In this document: one piece after another, positions 43,001-49,239 of the stretch
Position numbering within the stretch: the first letter of the stretch is position 1
Layout of the letters: the number at the start of each line of letters is the position of its first letter
Assembly (NCBI GenBank): GCA_027886175.1
Contig: JAJNNQ010000005.1
Location: 377,001 to 441,000 of the forward strand
Direction: 5' to 3'
DNA from: Phylloscopus collybita
Lineage: Eukaryota; Chordata; Aves; Passeriformes; Phylloscopidae
Length of the DNA stretch: 64,000 bases
Translations under genes and position numbers: made by a program
The notes under the pieces: generated by a model
What the model was told of the DNA's origin: nothing
Seen by the model: only the letters and a program-made list of their open reading frames with translations
Database searches by the model: none

Positions 43001-45204
43001 AGCCCAAGTGTTTGATCTGGCAGAGGTGTGCTACCTCACCTGCAGAGCATCCCCTGGCAGCAAGCCACCCCACCTGACCCTGGGCGTGCTTTTAGCCTGC
43101 ACTTGCTGCAGATTAAAACACACACCCATCAGGCCCTTCTCCAGCACTGATGGATGTTCAGCTCATGCAAGGGCAGCAGGATGGTGCTGTGTCTCCCCAG
43201 GCACATGGTGCCCACCCACAGCTCCTCGATGTGTCTCAGCCCTTCTCCCGTGAGCTGTTCCATGCCTCGGTGCTGTTGGCACTGCACTCCTCTCTGGTGA
43301 CAGCTGGGACCAGAGGCAAAGCTGTTCCCTGCACCCAGCTGTACTGCGGCCCCTATCTGATGTCAGTGCTCTGGTCAGGCAGACAGGATAATGTTTTCAG
43401 CCAGGAACAACCCAATGCCTGATTTTGGTGTCTCGCCCTCGCTCTAGGACTCCCCGACCAACAAGTTGCTGTATGCCAAGGAGATCCCCGAGTACAGGAA
43501 GATAGTGCAGAGATACTACAAGCAAATCCACGACATGCCCCCTCTGAGTGAGCAGGAGATGAACGCCCACCTCGCCGAGGAGTCGCGGGTAAGTGCCTGC
43601 AGAGGGTGGGGTTGAACCTGCAGGCTCGGTGTCCTGCTGGAGCCTGGCAACGGCAGGGAATGCGCAGGGGCTGCAGTCAGCTACTGCTTAGGTGCTGAAA
43701 GCAGCACACAAGAAAGGATATTTTGCCTGAAACTTCCACACACAAACTTCACCTGACCTAATTCCAAGCATCTTCAATTACTGCTGTATACACCCATGAG
43801 TTTGTTTGAGCCTAACTAGCTCTGGCACCACTGGGAGTTGAAAGCAAAATTCAGTGCCAAAAAGCCAGGAAGTTTGGACAAGGATTTCTGTGGTCCTACA
43901 GCCACCCAGCCAGCTGGCTCCCAGGCACAACTGCCAGGGACAGCCCTGAGTCCCAGGCAGCCATTGGCAGCCAGCCCCAGATCAGAGTCCTGCCAGCAAT
44001 GCACTGCAGGTTCCTCAAAATCAAACCTTCTCCCCAGGGTGTTTTAGCTTTGGCCACCAAGCAGGATTTTTCTGTTGATATTCTGCAGTGCAGGTGATGT
44101 GCTGCCCCCTCCAGTGAAATGGCTTTGGGCACAGAGGGATATGCAGTGCTCCCCAGCATGGGTATTTACATTTGCCTTTGAAAAGACCAAGATCCATCCT
44201 GGTGAAAGCAAATGCACCTTCCTTAAAAATCCAGCTGTACCAACGTGACAGTAATGTCAGGCACAATCTGCTTTTACTGTAGTCAGTTCCTGCTGTAGTC
44301 AGTTCCTGCTGGCTGGGCTGGAGCTCACATGCTCCATCCTGCTAATATTCTCCCCTCTCTTTTCTATCTTCATAAAGAAATACCGAAATGAGTTCAACAC
44401 CAATGTCGCCATGGCTGAGATTTACAAATACGCCAAGAGATACCGCTCCCAGGTGAGTGGGGCTTACAGCACATGGGCTCTGGCCTGCCTGGGAAAGGAG
44501 GAGCTGTGGCTGCAGTAACCCCGCAGGCAGACACCTGCATCCAGTCCCAGAGAACAGGGATTATCGGGGTGTGCATAATTGCAGAACATATGTAATAGAT
44601 GCAGATGCATCTGCTCTCTGTCCCTTGGCCAGCAACTTCTCCTTGTGGAAGAGAAGGCTGGCTATTCACAGCTGATCTTAATGGCCTTTGGTTGGGCTGA
44701 AGAAGGGCTGCCAGATGTGGAGGCCCTTTCAGGAGAGCAAAACATGCAGATAAGGTCCACCCCCAAAATAACTTGCACTCGTTCTCCCTGCCCCATCGAG
44801 GCAGTGGCCCTGGCTGGCTCCTGCACCCCTGTGGGCTGGTGCTGTGCCCTCAGCTCTATTACAGCAACGCATTTTTGTCACATACCACTGCACTCCTAGC
44901 CCTGACCAGGGACCCTAGGAGAGCAGGGGTGCCAGGGGTGTGGGCACAGGGGCTGTGGGGCAGGGTGGGCTCTCCCCTTTGGAGCTCTGGCTGGGATTTG
45001 GGCTCCATATGTCTGGTGGGGGGAGCTGGGCTGGCAGGTGGGCACCCCACACTGCCTCAGCCCCCTGCCTGCCTGTGTCTCCCACAGATCGTGGCCGCCC
45101 TGGACGCAAACCCCACGACAAAGCGCACCCAGCTCCAGCACAAATTTGAGCAAGTGATTGCACTCATGGAGGACAACATCTATGAGTCCTGCAGTGAAGC
45201 CTAG
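927..45204 (+). CDS. PLXND1: Plexin D1, 3' portion: 33 coding exons, partial at the 5' side
   Basis: Plexin D1 is a single-pass receptor for semaphorin 3E and other class 3 semaphorins, acting in vascular patterning and axon guidance. Its cytoplasmic region is a GAP for small Ras-family GTPases (Rap1/R-Ras). The spliced exons give 4182 nt (1393 residues plus stop) with no frameshift or internal stop. Seen in fragment numbering: first PSI about 1-50; second PSI about 165-206; third PSI about 306-345; IPT repeats about 355-717; membrane helix about 738-760; basic juxtamembrane coiled coil to about 795; GAP halves around an RBD (about 1025-1144); GAP arginines R952/R953 ([12 protein letters not shown]) and R1238 ([10 protein letters not shown]). 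It ends SEA, the plexin D1 tail known to bind GIPC. The signal peptide and most of the sema domain lie before the window. If the gene has 36 exons as in mammals, these are exons 4-36. The converging neighbour is H1-8. Confidence 0.97.
1699..1828 (+). CDS. PLXND1: PLXND1 window exon 2 (PSI 1)
   Basis: The 130-nt exon follows acceptor tttgttgcag and precedes donor CCG|gtgcgt. It completes the split Arg codon and reads [10 protein letters not shown] and then [13 protein letters not shown], the end of the first PSI domain and the linker to the next Ig-like fold. It ends in phase 0. Confidence 0.95.
2380..2554 (+). CDS. PLXND1: PLXND1 window exon 3 (extracellular linker domain)
   Basis: The 175-nt exon follows acceptor tctaatatag and precedes donor caag|gtatgt; it ends in phase 1. 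It contains the plexin D1-specific [13 protein letters not shown]. Earlier in the exon, LNGTNIS holds an NxT/S glycosylation sequon. Confidence 0.95.
3537..3549 (+). repeat. A13 homopolymer
   Basis: This is a short A tract in the PLXND1 intron between window exons 3 and 4. Confidence 0.8.
4018..4126 (+). CDS. PLXND1: PLXND1 window exon 4 (extracellular linker to PSI 2)
   Basis: The 109-nt exon follows acceptor gattttctcag and precedes donor gagc|gtaagt; phase 1 in, phase 2 out. It encodes [17 protein letters not shown], matching the plexin D1 ectodomain. NFT is a potential N-glycosylation site. Confidence 0.95.
4988..5090 (+). CDS. PLXND1: PLXND1 window exon 5 (PSI 2)
   Basis: The 103-nt exon follows acceptor catttcag and precedes donor GAG|gtgagg. 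It encodes [20 protein letters not shown], the cysteine/tryptophan spacing of the second PSI domain. It ends in phase 0. Confidence 0.95.
5091..7911 (+). other. PLXND1: PLXND1 intron (2.8 kb)
   Basis: This is an ordinary intron with donor gtgagg and acceptor cctag, or tagcag. I see no retroposon, RNA gene or convincing coding frame in it. Confidence 0.75.
7912..8019 (+). CDS. PLXND1: PLXND1 window exon 6 (IPT-like), tandem NAGNAG acceptor
   Basis: The 108-nt exon begins in phase 0 after TAG, or is 105 nt if the next CAG (7912-7914) is used; both keep the frame. It encodes [13 protein letters not shown] and then [17 protein letters not shown]; donor AAG|gtaaat. In mammalian plexin D1 this segment is DCPR...SQNI..LANTAF, which confirms the frame. 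Confidence 0.93.
8020..9777 (+). other. PLXND1: PLXND1 intron (1.76 kb)
   Basis: The long minus-strand open frame here (8575-9603, about 340 codons) has no recognisable domain and overlaps nothing conserved. I see no repeat. Confidence 0.7.
9778..9867 (+). CDS. PLXND1: PLXND1 window exon 7 (IPT-like)
   Basis: The 90-nt exon is in phase 0 throughout, with acceptor ccctctcctag and donor CTG|gtgagt. It encodes [20 protein letters not shown], the LEC.F..E..WVN pattern of this plexin D1 region. Confidence 0.95.
10705..10798 (+). CDS. PLXND1: PLXND1 window exon 8
   Basis: The 94-nt exon follows acceptor tgttctgtgcag and precedes donor ACAG|gtctga; it ends in phase 1. It encodes [19 protein letters not shown], the conserved strand before the third PSI. 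Confidence 0.95.
10799..13197 (+). other. PLXND1: PLXND1 intron (2.4 kb) with a poly-T tract
   Basis: The only obvious structure is a T-rich tract at 12272-12295, interrupted by one C. The rest is unremarkable. Confidence 0.7.
12272..12295 (+). repeat. Poly-T tract
   Basis: Twenty-four bases are T except for a single C. This is a simple low-complexity tract inside a PLXND1 intron, possibly a retroposon poly-A tail on the other strand, but with no body recognised. Confidence 0.85.
13198..13361 (+). CDS. PLXND1: PLXND1 window exon 9 (PSI 3)
   Basis: The 164-nt exon follows acceptor ggtggttcag and precedes donor AAG|gtaagg. It encodes [20 protein letters not shown] and then CLWSE, the third PSI domain, almost identical in spacing to mammalian plexin D1. 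It ends in phase 0. Confidence 0.96.
13395..13430 (+). repeat. GGGGT pentanucleotide repeat just inside a PLXND1 intron
   Basis: Five or more tandem TGGGG units start about 35 bases after the donor of window exon 9. The sense strand therefore carries a quadruplex-capable run next to a 5' splice site. Confidence 0.9.
13985..14115 (+). mobile_element. CR1 LINE, 3'-end fragment, sense orientation
   Basis: The sequence reads ctggtctagtggaaggtg, then gactagatgatctttgaggt, then ccaaaccattctgggat, in the order found in the 3' end of avian CR1 elements. CR1 is the dominant LINE of birds and is usually 5'-truncated. There is no coding capacity here. The fragment stops about 30 bases before PLXND1 exon 10, so it forms the upstream part of that acceptor region. 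The 5' boundary is approximate. Confidence 0.85.
14146..14297 (+). CDS. PLXND1: PLXND1 window exon 10 (IPT 1)
   Basis: The 152-nt, GC-rich exon follows acceptor ttggtgctgcag and precedes donor GAC|gtgagt; it ends in phase 2. It encodes [20 protein letters not shown], the classic first strand and turn of an IPT/TIG domain. A CR1 remnant ends about 30 bases before the exon. Confidence 0.96.
14436..14535 (+). CDS. PLXND1: PLXND1 window exon 11 (IPT 1 end)
   Basis: The 100-nt exon follows acceptor ccctccacag and precedes donor GTG|gtgagt. It encodes [20 protein letters not shown] and then RERYSYV, closing the first IPT. The preceding intron is only 138 nt, the shortest PLXND1 intron in this window. 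Confidence 0.96.
14536..17609 (+). other. PLXND1: PLXND1 intron (3.1 kb)
   Basis: Mixed-composition intron. I see no retroposon with recognisable ends and no plausible exon besides those listed. Confidence 0.65.
17610..17749 (+). CDS. PLXND1: PLXND1 window exon 12 (IPT 2)
   Basis: The 140-nt exon follows acceptor ttgtttttag and precedes donor TCAG|gtggga. It encodes [20 protein letters not shown], an IPT signature, and ends in phase 2. Confidence 0.96.
18086..18253 (+). CDS. PLXND1: PLXND1 window exon 13 (IPT 2-3)
   Basis: The 168-nt exon follows acceptor ctcacgcag and precedes donor TCAG|gtgaga. It encodes [20 protein letters not shown] and later [17 protein letters not shown]. It is in phase 2 at both ends. 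Confidence 0.96.
18254..20131 (+). other. PLXND1: PLXND1 intron (1.9 kb)
   Basis: A purine-rich G/A stretch lies near 19712-19763 (repeated AGGGRCAG-like words). Nothing else stands out. Confidence 0.65.
20132..20222 (+). CDS. PLXND1: PLXND1 window exon 14 (IPT 3)
   Basis: The 91-nt exon follows acceptor cttctcacag and precedes donor ACG|gtgggt. It encodes [20 protein letters not shown] and then [11 protein letters not shown], the start of the third IPT; it ends in phase 0. Confidence 0.96.
20368..20643 (+). CDS. PLXND1: PLXND1 window exon 15 (IPT 3, membrane-proximal)
   Basis: This is the longest internal exon (276 nt, 92 codons), in phase 0 at both ends. It includes [14 protein letters not shown] and the strongly conserved [20 protein letters not shown]. 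Acceptor ctgctttcag; donor CAC|gtaaga. Confidence 0.96.
21529..21678 (+). CDS. PLXND1: PLXND1 window exon 16 (membrane-proximal ectodomain)
   Basis: The 150-nt phase-0 exon follows acceptor tctgtctttag and precedes donor ACG|gtgagt. It encodes [20 protein letters not shown] and then [11 protein letters not shown] is a possible glycosylation sequon shared with mammals. Confidence 0.96.
21706..21753 (+). repeat. Four tandem copies of a 12-bp GCCCYGCTGCAG repeat
   Basis: The copies are at 21706, 21718, 21730 and 21742, with one variable base each. The array begins 27 bases after the donor of PLXND1 window exon 16. Because 12 is divisible by three it mimics an Ala-Gly-Pro repeat protein in translation. 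Confidence 0.9.
23340..23369. repeat. Perfect AT-rich inverted repeat, 13-bp arms
   Basis: Arms ATTTTGATTAATC (23340-23352) and GATTAATCAAAAT (23357-23369) are separated by AAAA. Within it TTTTGATTAATCAAAA (23341-23356) is itself a perfect 16-bp palindrome. The GATTAATC core resembles homeodomain/PBX-type sites. Confidence 0.9.
24331..24445 (+). CDS. PLXND1: PLXND1 window exon 17 (transmembrane helix)
   Basis: The 115-nt exon follows acceptor ccttcctcag and precedes donor GTAG|gtaagg; it ends in phase 1. The sequence [20 protein letters not shown] forms most of the single membrane-spanning helix. Confidence 0.97.
25408..25515 (+). CDS. PLXND1: PLXND1 window exon 18 (inner membrane face, juxtamembrane helix)
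   Basis: The 108-nt exon follows acceptor ttttccag and precedes donor AAAG|gtaagg. It encodes [20 protein letters not shown] and then [12 protein letters not shown]: stop-transfer basic residues followed by the juxtamembrane coiled-coil segment. It is in phase 1 at both ends. Confidence 0.97.
26167..26279 (+). CDS. PLXND1: PLXND1 window exon 19 (start of GAP domain), AAG acceptor
   Basis: The 113-nt exon encodes [20 protein letters not shown] and then [15 protein letters not shown]. The frame requires the acceptor tttgtgtaag ending at 26166, an AAG acceptor. A TTGCAG 8 nt further in would shift the frame. Donor AAA|gtaagg; ends in phase 0. Confidence 0.95.
27439..27546 (+). CDS. PLXND1: PLXND1 window exon 20
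   Basis: The 108-nt phase-0 exon follows acceptor cttggttccag and precedes donor AAG|gtgagt. It encodes [19 protein letters not shown] and then [11 protein letters not shown], the loop before the first GAP segment. Confidence 0.96.
27715..27905 (-). mobile_element. Possible old antisense CR1 remnant
   Basis: The phrase aaactggccacagtgctcca at about 27830 resembles the complement of the CR1 stretch read as CTGGAGCACTGTGTCCAGTT, and the flanks are weakly CR1-like. It is strongly diverged, the ends are uncertain, and chance similarity is possible. Confidence 0.35.
28073..28203 (+). CDS. PLXND1: PLXND1 window exon 21 (GAP N-terminal half)
   Basis: The 131-nt exon follows acceptor tttttcttcag and precedes donor ACAG|gtatga; it ends in phase 2. 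It encodes [20 protein letters not shown] and then [16 protein letters not shown], near-invariant in plexin D1. Confidence 0.97.
28574..28772 (+). CDS. PLXND1: PLXND1 window exon 22 (GAP, first catalytic arginines)
   Basis: The 199-nt exon follows acceptor ctgtgtttcag and precedes donor AGA|gtaaga. It encodes [20 protein letters not shown] and then [20 protein letters not shown]. The paired Arg (fragment residues 952-953) correspond to the first arginine motif of the plexin GAP. It ends in phase 0, before the largest intron in the window (5.5 kb). Confidence 0.97.
28773..34318 (+). other. PLXND1: Largest PLXND1 intron in the window (5.5 kb)
   Basis: It holds short tandem duplications near 30.05-30.13 kb and two AT-rich stretches dense in homeodomain-type cores (near 30.87-31.0 kb and 32.94-33.08 kb) that could be regulatory. 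There is no recognisable coding exon, RNA gene or retroposon. Confidence 0.65.
30046..30134 (+). repeat. Adjacent short tandem duplications
   Basis: An 18-bp word ctgtggccatccccaggg occurs twice around 30047-30082. It is followed about 15 bases later by five head-to-tail 7-bp units (TGTGAGC, then TGTGGGC). Confidence 0.85.
34319..34465 (+). CDS. PLXND1: PLXND1 window exon 23 (GAP to RBD)
   Basis: The 147-nt phase-0 exon follows acceptor ctttccccag and precedes donor AGG|gtgagt. It encodes [20 protein letters not shown] and then [20 protein letters not shown]. Confidence 0.97.
35177..35333 (+). CDS. PLXND1: PLXND1 window exon 24 (Rho-GTPase-binding domain)
   Basis: The 157-nt exon follows acceptor ctgcctgcag and precedes donor CTCG|gtaggt; it ends in phase 1. 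It encodes [20 protein letters not shown] and then [19 protein letters not shown], the ubiquitin-like RBD inserted between the two GAP halves. Confidence 0.97.
35518..35621 (+). CDS. PLXND1: PLXND1 window exon 25 (RBD)
   Basis: The 104-nt exon follows acceptor ctgtgttcag and precedes donor AAG|gtaaag. It encodes [20 protein letters not shown] and then [15 protein letters not shown], and ends in phase 0. Confidence 0.97.
36576..36639 (+). CDS. PLXND1: PLXND1 window exon 26 (RBD, short exon)
   Basis: The 64-nt exon follows acceptor ttcctccacag and precedes donor AGAG|gtaata. It encodes [20 protein letters not shown] and ends in phase 1. Confidence 0.96.
37482..37516 (+). CDS. PLXND1: PLXND1 window exon 27 (35-nt microexon)
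   Basis: This exon has only 35 nt between acceptor ttcttcacag and donor TTG|gtaagt. It encodes [12 protein letters not shown] and is frame-essential (phase 1 in, 0 out). Skipping it would break the GAP domain. Confidence 0.95.
38579..38683 (+). CDS. PLXND1: PLXND1 window exon 28 (GAP C-terminal half)
   Basis: The 105-nt phase-0 exon encodes [20 protein letters not shown] and then [14 protein letters not shown]. The acceptor gtgggaccag has a poor pyrimidine tract. Donor AAG|gtagga. Confidence 0.96.
39432..39595 (+). CDS. PLXND1: PLXND1 window exon 29 (GAP C-terminal half)
   Basis: The 164-nt exon follows acceptor ttgtcctgcag and precedes the weak donor ACAG|gtttgg. It encodes [20 protein letters not shown] and then [15 protein letters not shown], and ends in phase 2. 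Confidence 0.97.
40311..40458 (+). CDS. PLXND1: PLXND1 window exon 30 (GAP, second catalytic arginine)
   Basis: The 148-nt exon follows acceptor ccctttgcag and precedes the weak donor AAG|gttggt. It encodes [20 protein letters not shown] and then [15 protein letters not shown]. The Arg in LPLRFW (fragment residue 1238) is the second GAP arginine of plexins. Confidence 0.97.
40459..43447 (+). other. PLXND1: PLXND1 intron (3.0 kb)
   Basis: A C-rich run lies at about 41630-41655. An AT-rich, homeobox-core-dense stretch lies at about 42745-42900. I see no other gene or retroposon. Confidence 0.65.
43448..43588 (+). CDS. PLXND1: PLXND1 window exon 31 (GAP C-terminal half)
   Basis: The 141-nt phase-0 exon follows acceptor ctcgctctag and precedes donor CGG|gtaagt. 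It encodes [20 protein letters not shown] and then [17 protein letters not shown]. Confidence 0.97.
44279..44312 (+). repeat. Two-copy 17-bp direct duplication
   Basis: The word tgtagtcagttcctgc is repeated head-to-tail within the intron before PLXND1 window exon 32. Confidence 0.85.
44378..44452 (+). CDS. PLXND1: PLXND1 window exon 32, AAG acceptor
   Basis: The 75-nt phase-0 exon encodes [20 protein letters not shown]. The acceptor is tatcttcataaag, a second AAG acceptor in this gene. Donor CAG|gtgagt. Confidence 0.96.
45088..45204 (+). CDS. PLXND1: PLXND1 last coding exon, stop TAG at 45202-45204
   Basis: The 117-nt coding part follows acceptor gtctcccacag. It encodes [20 protein letters not shown] and ends CSEA. 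The C-terminal SEA is the plexin D1 tail that binds the PDZ protein GIPC. Confidence 0.97.
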   Translation: MVAALDANPTTKRTQLQHKFEQVIALMEDNIYESCSEA

Positions 45205-46897
45205 GCTGGCTTCAGCCCTGAAAGTGACCTTTCTTGCAACACAGTGCCACAAGGGAACCTGCCTTCAGCTGCAGGCACACCCTGGTCATACTCAAACCAG
45301 CCTTGTGGAGGGGGTGGGCCTGGCCATGGCTGAAAGTTTGCCTCACTTCACAAGAAGCCACAAGACACCTTTCCGAGCAGCTAAAACTCCTCTGGTCTGC
45401 ACTGTAGCACCCATAATTTATTTGCTGTTGCCAGCCAGAAATGGAGGCAAGCTCAGTTCACCACTTTCCCCTTGGCCAGCACTCCATGCATCCCTGTGTG
45501 TGGTTCCTCGGGACGGGGCTGCAGAGGCTGGAACAGCAGACACAAAGCAGAAGGGTCACCTCAGGGAGTAATGACCACAGACAGCAAGGATCATCACAGC
45601 CCGAGCTCCCACTCCATCCCTCCAACATCCTTGTTTTTCCAACACCAGGGACTCTTATCAGCTGTTCACTATCTGCTGCATTCTGTGTATATTTGTGCCT
45701 TTTAATTTTTGTACTGTATGTGTAAACATAACCACTCCTCCATCTGAGACTTGAGCAACACAGGGAACTCGGGGCTGAGACAAAGCAGTTGCTTCCCGAG
45801 CAGCCAAGGCATGGTGAAAGCACTTTATCCCTAACGGAGACAGCTGCTTGGGAGCTGCAGGGAGCACAGTCTGTGTTAGCACCAGAAGGGCTGTTCTGCC
45901 TTTGCTGGGTTCTCGTGGCTCTGCAGGGTGAGCTGGAGCGCAGTGGGGAGGTGAACACGCCCTGGCCAGCCAGGCACAGGCATGGTCCTAGACTGGGTGC
46001 AGCGGGTGGGGGAAGGAGCGTGGCCCTCACTCCTGCCCTGCCACGCTGGCTCCACACTGTCCATGGCACTGCCCCACCTCAGCCCCAGGAACTGCTCATG
46101 CCAATAGGGCCAGCGCCTGCTGACAGCCTCTGACAGGGGCCTCAAGCCACACACAGGGCAAACAGCAGAGAGCATTGCCTCTGCCTCTCCCTGTGCCCTT
46201 CACCAAACATGAGACCAGTCCTGCAGAGGTGTCTCCTAAAGCAGCTTATTCTGCCTGCACTGGGCACAGCCCTGTGGCTGGTACCTGGGAGCAGCCAAGA
46301 GAGTGGGGCTTGGCTGCAGGGCCAGCCTGTTTTTGGCCCTTACAGGCACGGGGACTGGCCCCAGCTGCTGTCAGCCCAGCAGTGACACAGGCCAGCAGAG
46401 CATCTCCAGCACCCACAGCTGCAAACTAAGGTAGAGAGTGCCTCAGCTCAGGCTGGGGTCACTGAGAGGGTTCCAGTGGCAGACAAATGGAGCTTGGCAA
46501 GGACTATACACCCCAGAGCCACCCTGCCAAGCCAGCTTGGTGGCCTGTTGTCCCTCCTGCAGCCTGGGAGCTATGACTGCTCTGAATGTCCAGTGTCACA
46601 CAGGCCCCCTGTGGAGGCTGGAGGCAGCCAAGGGCAGCATTCCTGCACAGCCCACAGGGCTGACCCACCACAGCCACCAGGGCTTGAACTGCCACATGGG
46701 AAAAGAACACAGCTACTACCTCACTGCAGGAGGGTGTAAGAGAAGCCTTTGTTAGTCATCCAGCTGGCTAGGATGCAGTCTGGCATTGGATGACTTTGTC
46801 CACCAGAACTCCTGGGTGATTCACTGCCATGGACAGGTTGTCTCCATTTCCAGTAATGCCACATTTGTCAGAAACCAGAACATCAGAGTTGTGTATG

Positions 46898-46905
46898 TGT
46901 ACATA
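46898..46905 (+). promoter_or_regulatory. PLXND1: Pumilio-response element in PLXND1 3' UTR
   Basis: TGTACATA matches the PUF-protein consensus UGUANAUA exactly and lies in an AT-rich part of the 3' UTR. A motif this short can occur by chance, so function is inferred only. Confidence 0.35.
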
Positions 46906-46952
46906 GATATCTATTTTAAAACAAACAGTAGACTTTATCCAGTATGCTAAAA

Positions 46953-46982
46953 GGTGGGGAGGGAGGGGAGGGAAAGGGGAGG
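46953..46982 (+). promoter_or_regulatory. PLXND1: G-quadruplex-type tract in PLXND1 3' UTR
   Basis: Five runs of 3-4 G separated by 1-3 A (pattern GGGGA GGGA GGGGA GGGAAA GGGG) fit the G3+N1-7 rule for RNA quadruplexes in the sense strand. Confidence 0.5.
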
Positions 46983-47399
46983 AAAAGAGGTTTTTTAAAG
47001 AGAACTACAGAAAAAGTACTTACACTGTGGAGGTCTCAATGTCTTTGCTGAGGATGTGGCTTCAGAACAGAAACTCTAAGAATGTAGCTGGGCTACATTT
47101 TATTTTGAAAGTGATTTCACAAAAATTTCTTGATGTTTTTGTCTTTTAGAAACTGTGAATAGCTGCCAGAGATGTAGACAGGCCCAGCACAGGAAAGGCC
47201 AAAGTGAGAAGGATCAAGGTAGCAGAGAATGTTGAGCTTGGCTGGTGGCAGGGAAAGGGCCATGGAGCTACAGCCCCATGTTATTTGTTACAGGGAAAGG
47301 ATACAGGTGAGCCAAGAGTAAGTAGAGTTTGCCTCCAGGTGCTGTGGCTGGGCCATGTATTGGGGCTATTGTTTTATTATTTAATTTTTTTCCAAAGCC

Positions 47400-47472
47400 A
47401 AAAAAAAAAAAAAAGAAAAAAAAGAAAAAAAAGAAAAAAATGAAAAAAAAAAAAAAAAAGAAAAAAGAAAAA
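47400..47472 (+). repeat. A-rich simple repeat in the PLXND1 3' UTR
   Basis: About 70 bases are almost pure A, interrupted every 8-9 bases by G and once by T. The tract lies about 175 bases before the polyadenylation signal. In oligo-dT cDNA it would be a site of internal priming and false 3' ends. Confidence 0.9.
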
Positions 47473-47645
47473 GTAGTTGCTACAACCATTTAAAGGAACA
47501 ACTTTAGCACAGAGGGTTTGTAGTGTTGCCTTGAACCTCCAAGCCCTTTGTAAGATGTTTTGAAACTTTGGCACGTGTTGTGGGTGTAGTGCCCTTACCT
47601 GCTGTGTAGTGGAAGTGGCAGACTCCTGGCAAAACCTATCTTTGT

Positions 47646-47651
47646 AATAAA
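47646..47651 (+). terminator. PLXND1: PLXND1 polyadenylation signal AATAAA
   Basis: This is the first canonical AATAAA downstream of the stop codon on the sense strand, followed by mixed sequence where the annotated gene features cease. Confidence 0.7.
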
Positions 47652-47670
47652 ATAAGGTGCTGAACTTATG

Positions 47671-49190
47671 GAGTGCAGTTCCTGCCAAGCACACGGGGAG
47701 GACACATGTGGAAGACAGCTGCACAGACAAGTTTTGCAGATGCAGGACACGCCATGTGTGGGGTCAGCAGCCCAGTGAGAACAGCTTTGCAGCCCTTGGG
47801 GCTCTCCACACACCCACTCCCACAGCCAGTGCCACAGTTCCTTCCCAGAGCAGGCACGGGAGGGGACACTTGGCATGAGGACAGCGGCACCTGAACTGAC
47901 CAAGGCTGTGCACATGAAGAGCAGTAACCCCACAGAAGCAGCTGTGGCCAGGTACCCTCACCTCTGTCAGGTGCCTCCCTGCACTGCCAGACTCGAGTCT
48001 GCAGCTTTAGCTCCCTGACACCAGCTGTGGCCCAGGGCCCTTAATAACCAGGGCATTGCTAGATCTTCCCCCTCCCCACTAAAGGCTGGCTTTCCAGACA
48101 CCAGAGGGATTTTCTTCTTCCACTAGGAAGTTGATGCTTTGCAAAGCTAAATCCAGCCATTAAATTATTTGGCCTCTCTCAAAGCAAGAGAGCTTTACAT
48201 TTCACACCTGGTGGCTGGTGAGAGGGAGGACACAGCCCCTGCCTGGTGCCTTTGGGGACATTGCCACATGGGTGAGTGGTGTCCTGTTCCCCACCCTGTC
48301 CCTGGGGGGACACGAGTTCCAGTTCCATTAAAGATGGATCAACACAGTCAAGGCTGGAGTTTAAGAGTAGTTTGCTCAGCTCTTGCTTAAGCCCCAAAGC
48401 AAGGCCAGGAGCCTTGGAGGGCAATGGCAAGGCCAGTCGCAGATTAACAAAATCCTCTTTAGAAAGAGTTTTACTTCCACTTAGTTTCTTCCACCCAGGA
48501 GGACTGTAACCCTTTACATGATCAGCATGACCTTCAGAAGGGCCCTGCTCTGTGCAGAGCAAGAGAAATTCTGGAAATTTAAGCTGTTAAATGGAAGTGT
48601 CATACACTGACCCACTGGAGCTCACAAGACAAGTTTGTAGGTGGGAACTGTGCCATAGACTGGTAGTAAGAGCAGGAGCTGTGCTGGAGGCTACAGTAAC
48701 AACCCAAACTTGGTTTTTGAGCCTTAAGACATCTCTATCTTCCTCTTACAATAGTTAAAAGCACAGGCTGCTTCCCCTCTGCTGGGAGATGTCGTGACAG
48801 GTAGAAGAATTATAAAAGCAAGGCCTCATGAGATCAGGCCTGCTCTATTAAATTAACAGCTGGCCTGTCCTCTCTTCTGAGTGCAGTTAGGCAATTTGCA
48901 AGTTCCCATGTGAAAACAATCTTGGTGTGAAAGGTTGGTTAACACAACAACCTATTCTGGGGTTGAAAAATAAGTGCATCTGTGTGAACAATAAATCTGC
49001 TCCATGAGAAGCCATCCAGGAAAAATGGAAACAACCTGAATCTTAGCACAAATCACCTTCTGACCAAAAAATGAAGCAGTAAGAAAACTACCAGCCGATC
49101 CTACCAACTCCCAGCACACAACAACTGAATAAAATCAGTGATGTGAACAGAGAATTGGCTTTTCCCGCATGAAGGAAATGGAGTCTCGGC
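47671..49190. other. Intergenic DNA between convergent PLXND1 and H1-8
   Basis: Apart from a lone sense AATAAA at 48990-48995, I see no coding sequence, RNA gene or repeat in this 1.5 kb. Confidence 0.65.
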
Positions 49191-49239
49191 TGACTTGTTA
49201 CAGCATCCGATGACCCGAGGCGATCCCGGGACGCGACGG

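Larger units (their letters stand above)
45205..47670 (+). other. PLXND1: PLXND1 3' UTR (about 2.47 kb)
   Basis: This stretch runs from the stop codon to the most plausible cleavage site, about 20 nt after AATAAA at 47646-47651. It contains a G-tract run near 46.95 kb, an exact Pumilio-type TGTACATA and a long A-rich tract. There is no convincing coding frame. The 3' end is inferred from the signal, not from transcript data. A further AATAAA at 48990-48995 could serve a longer isoform. Confidence 0.7.
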
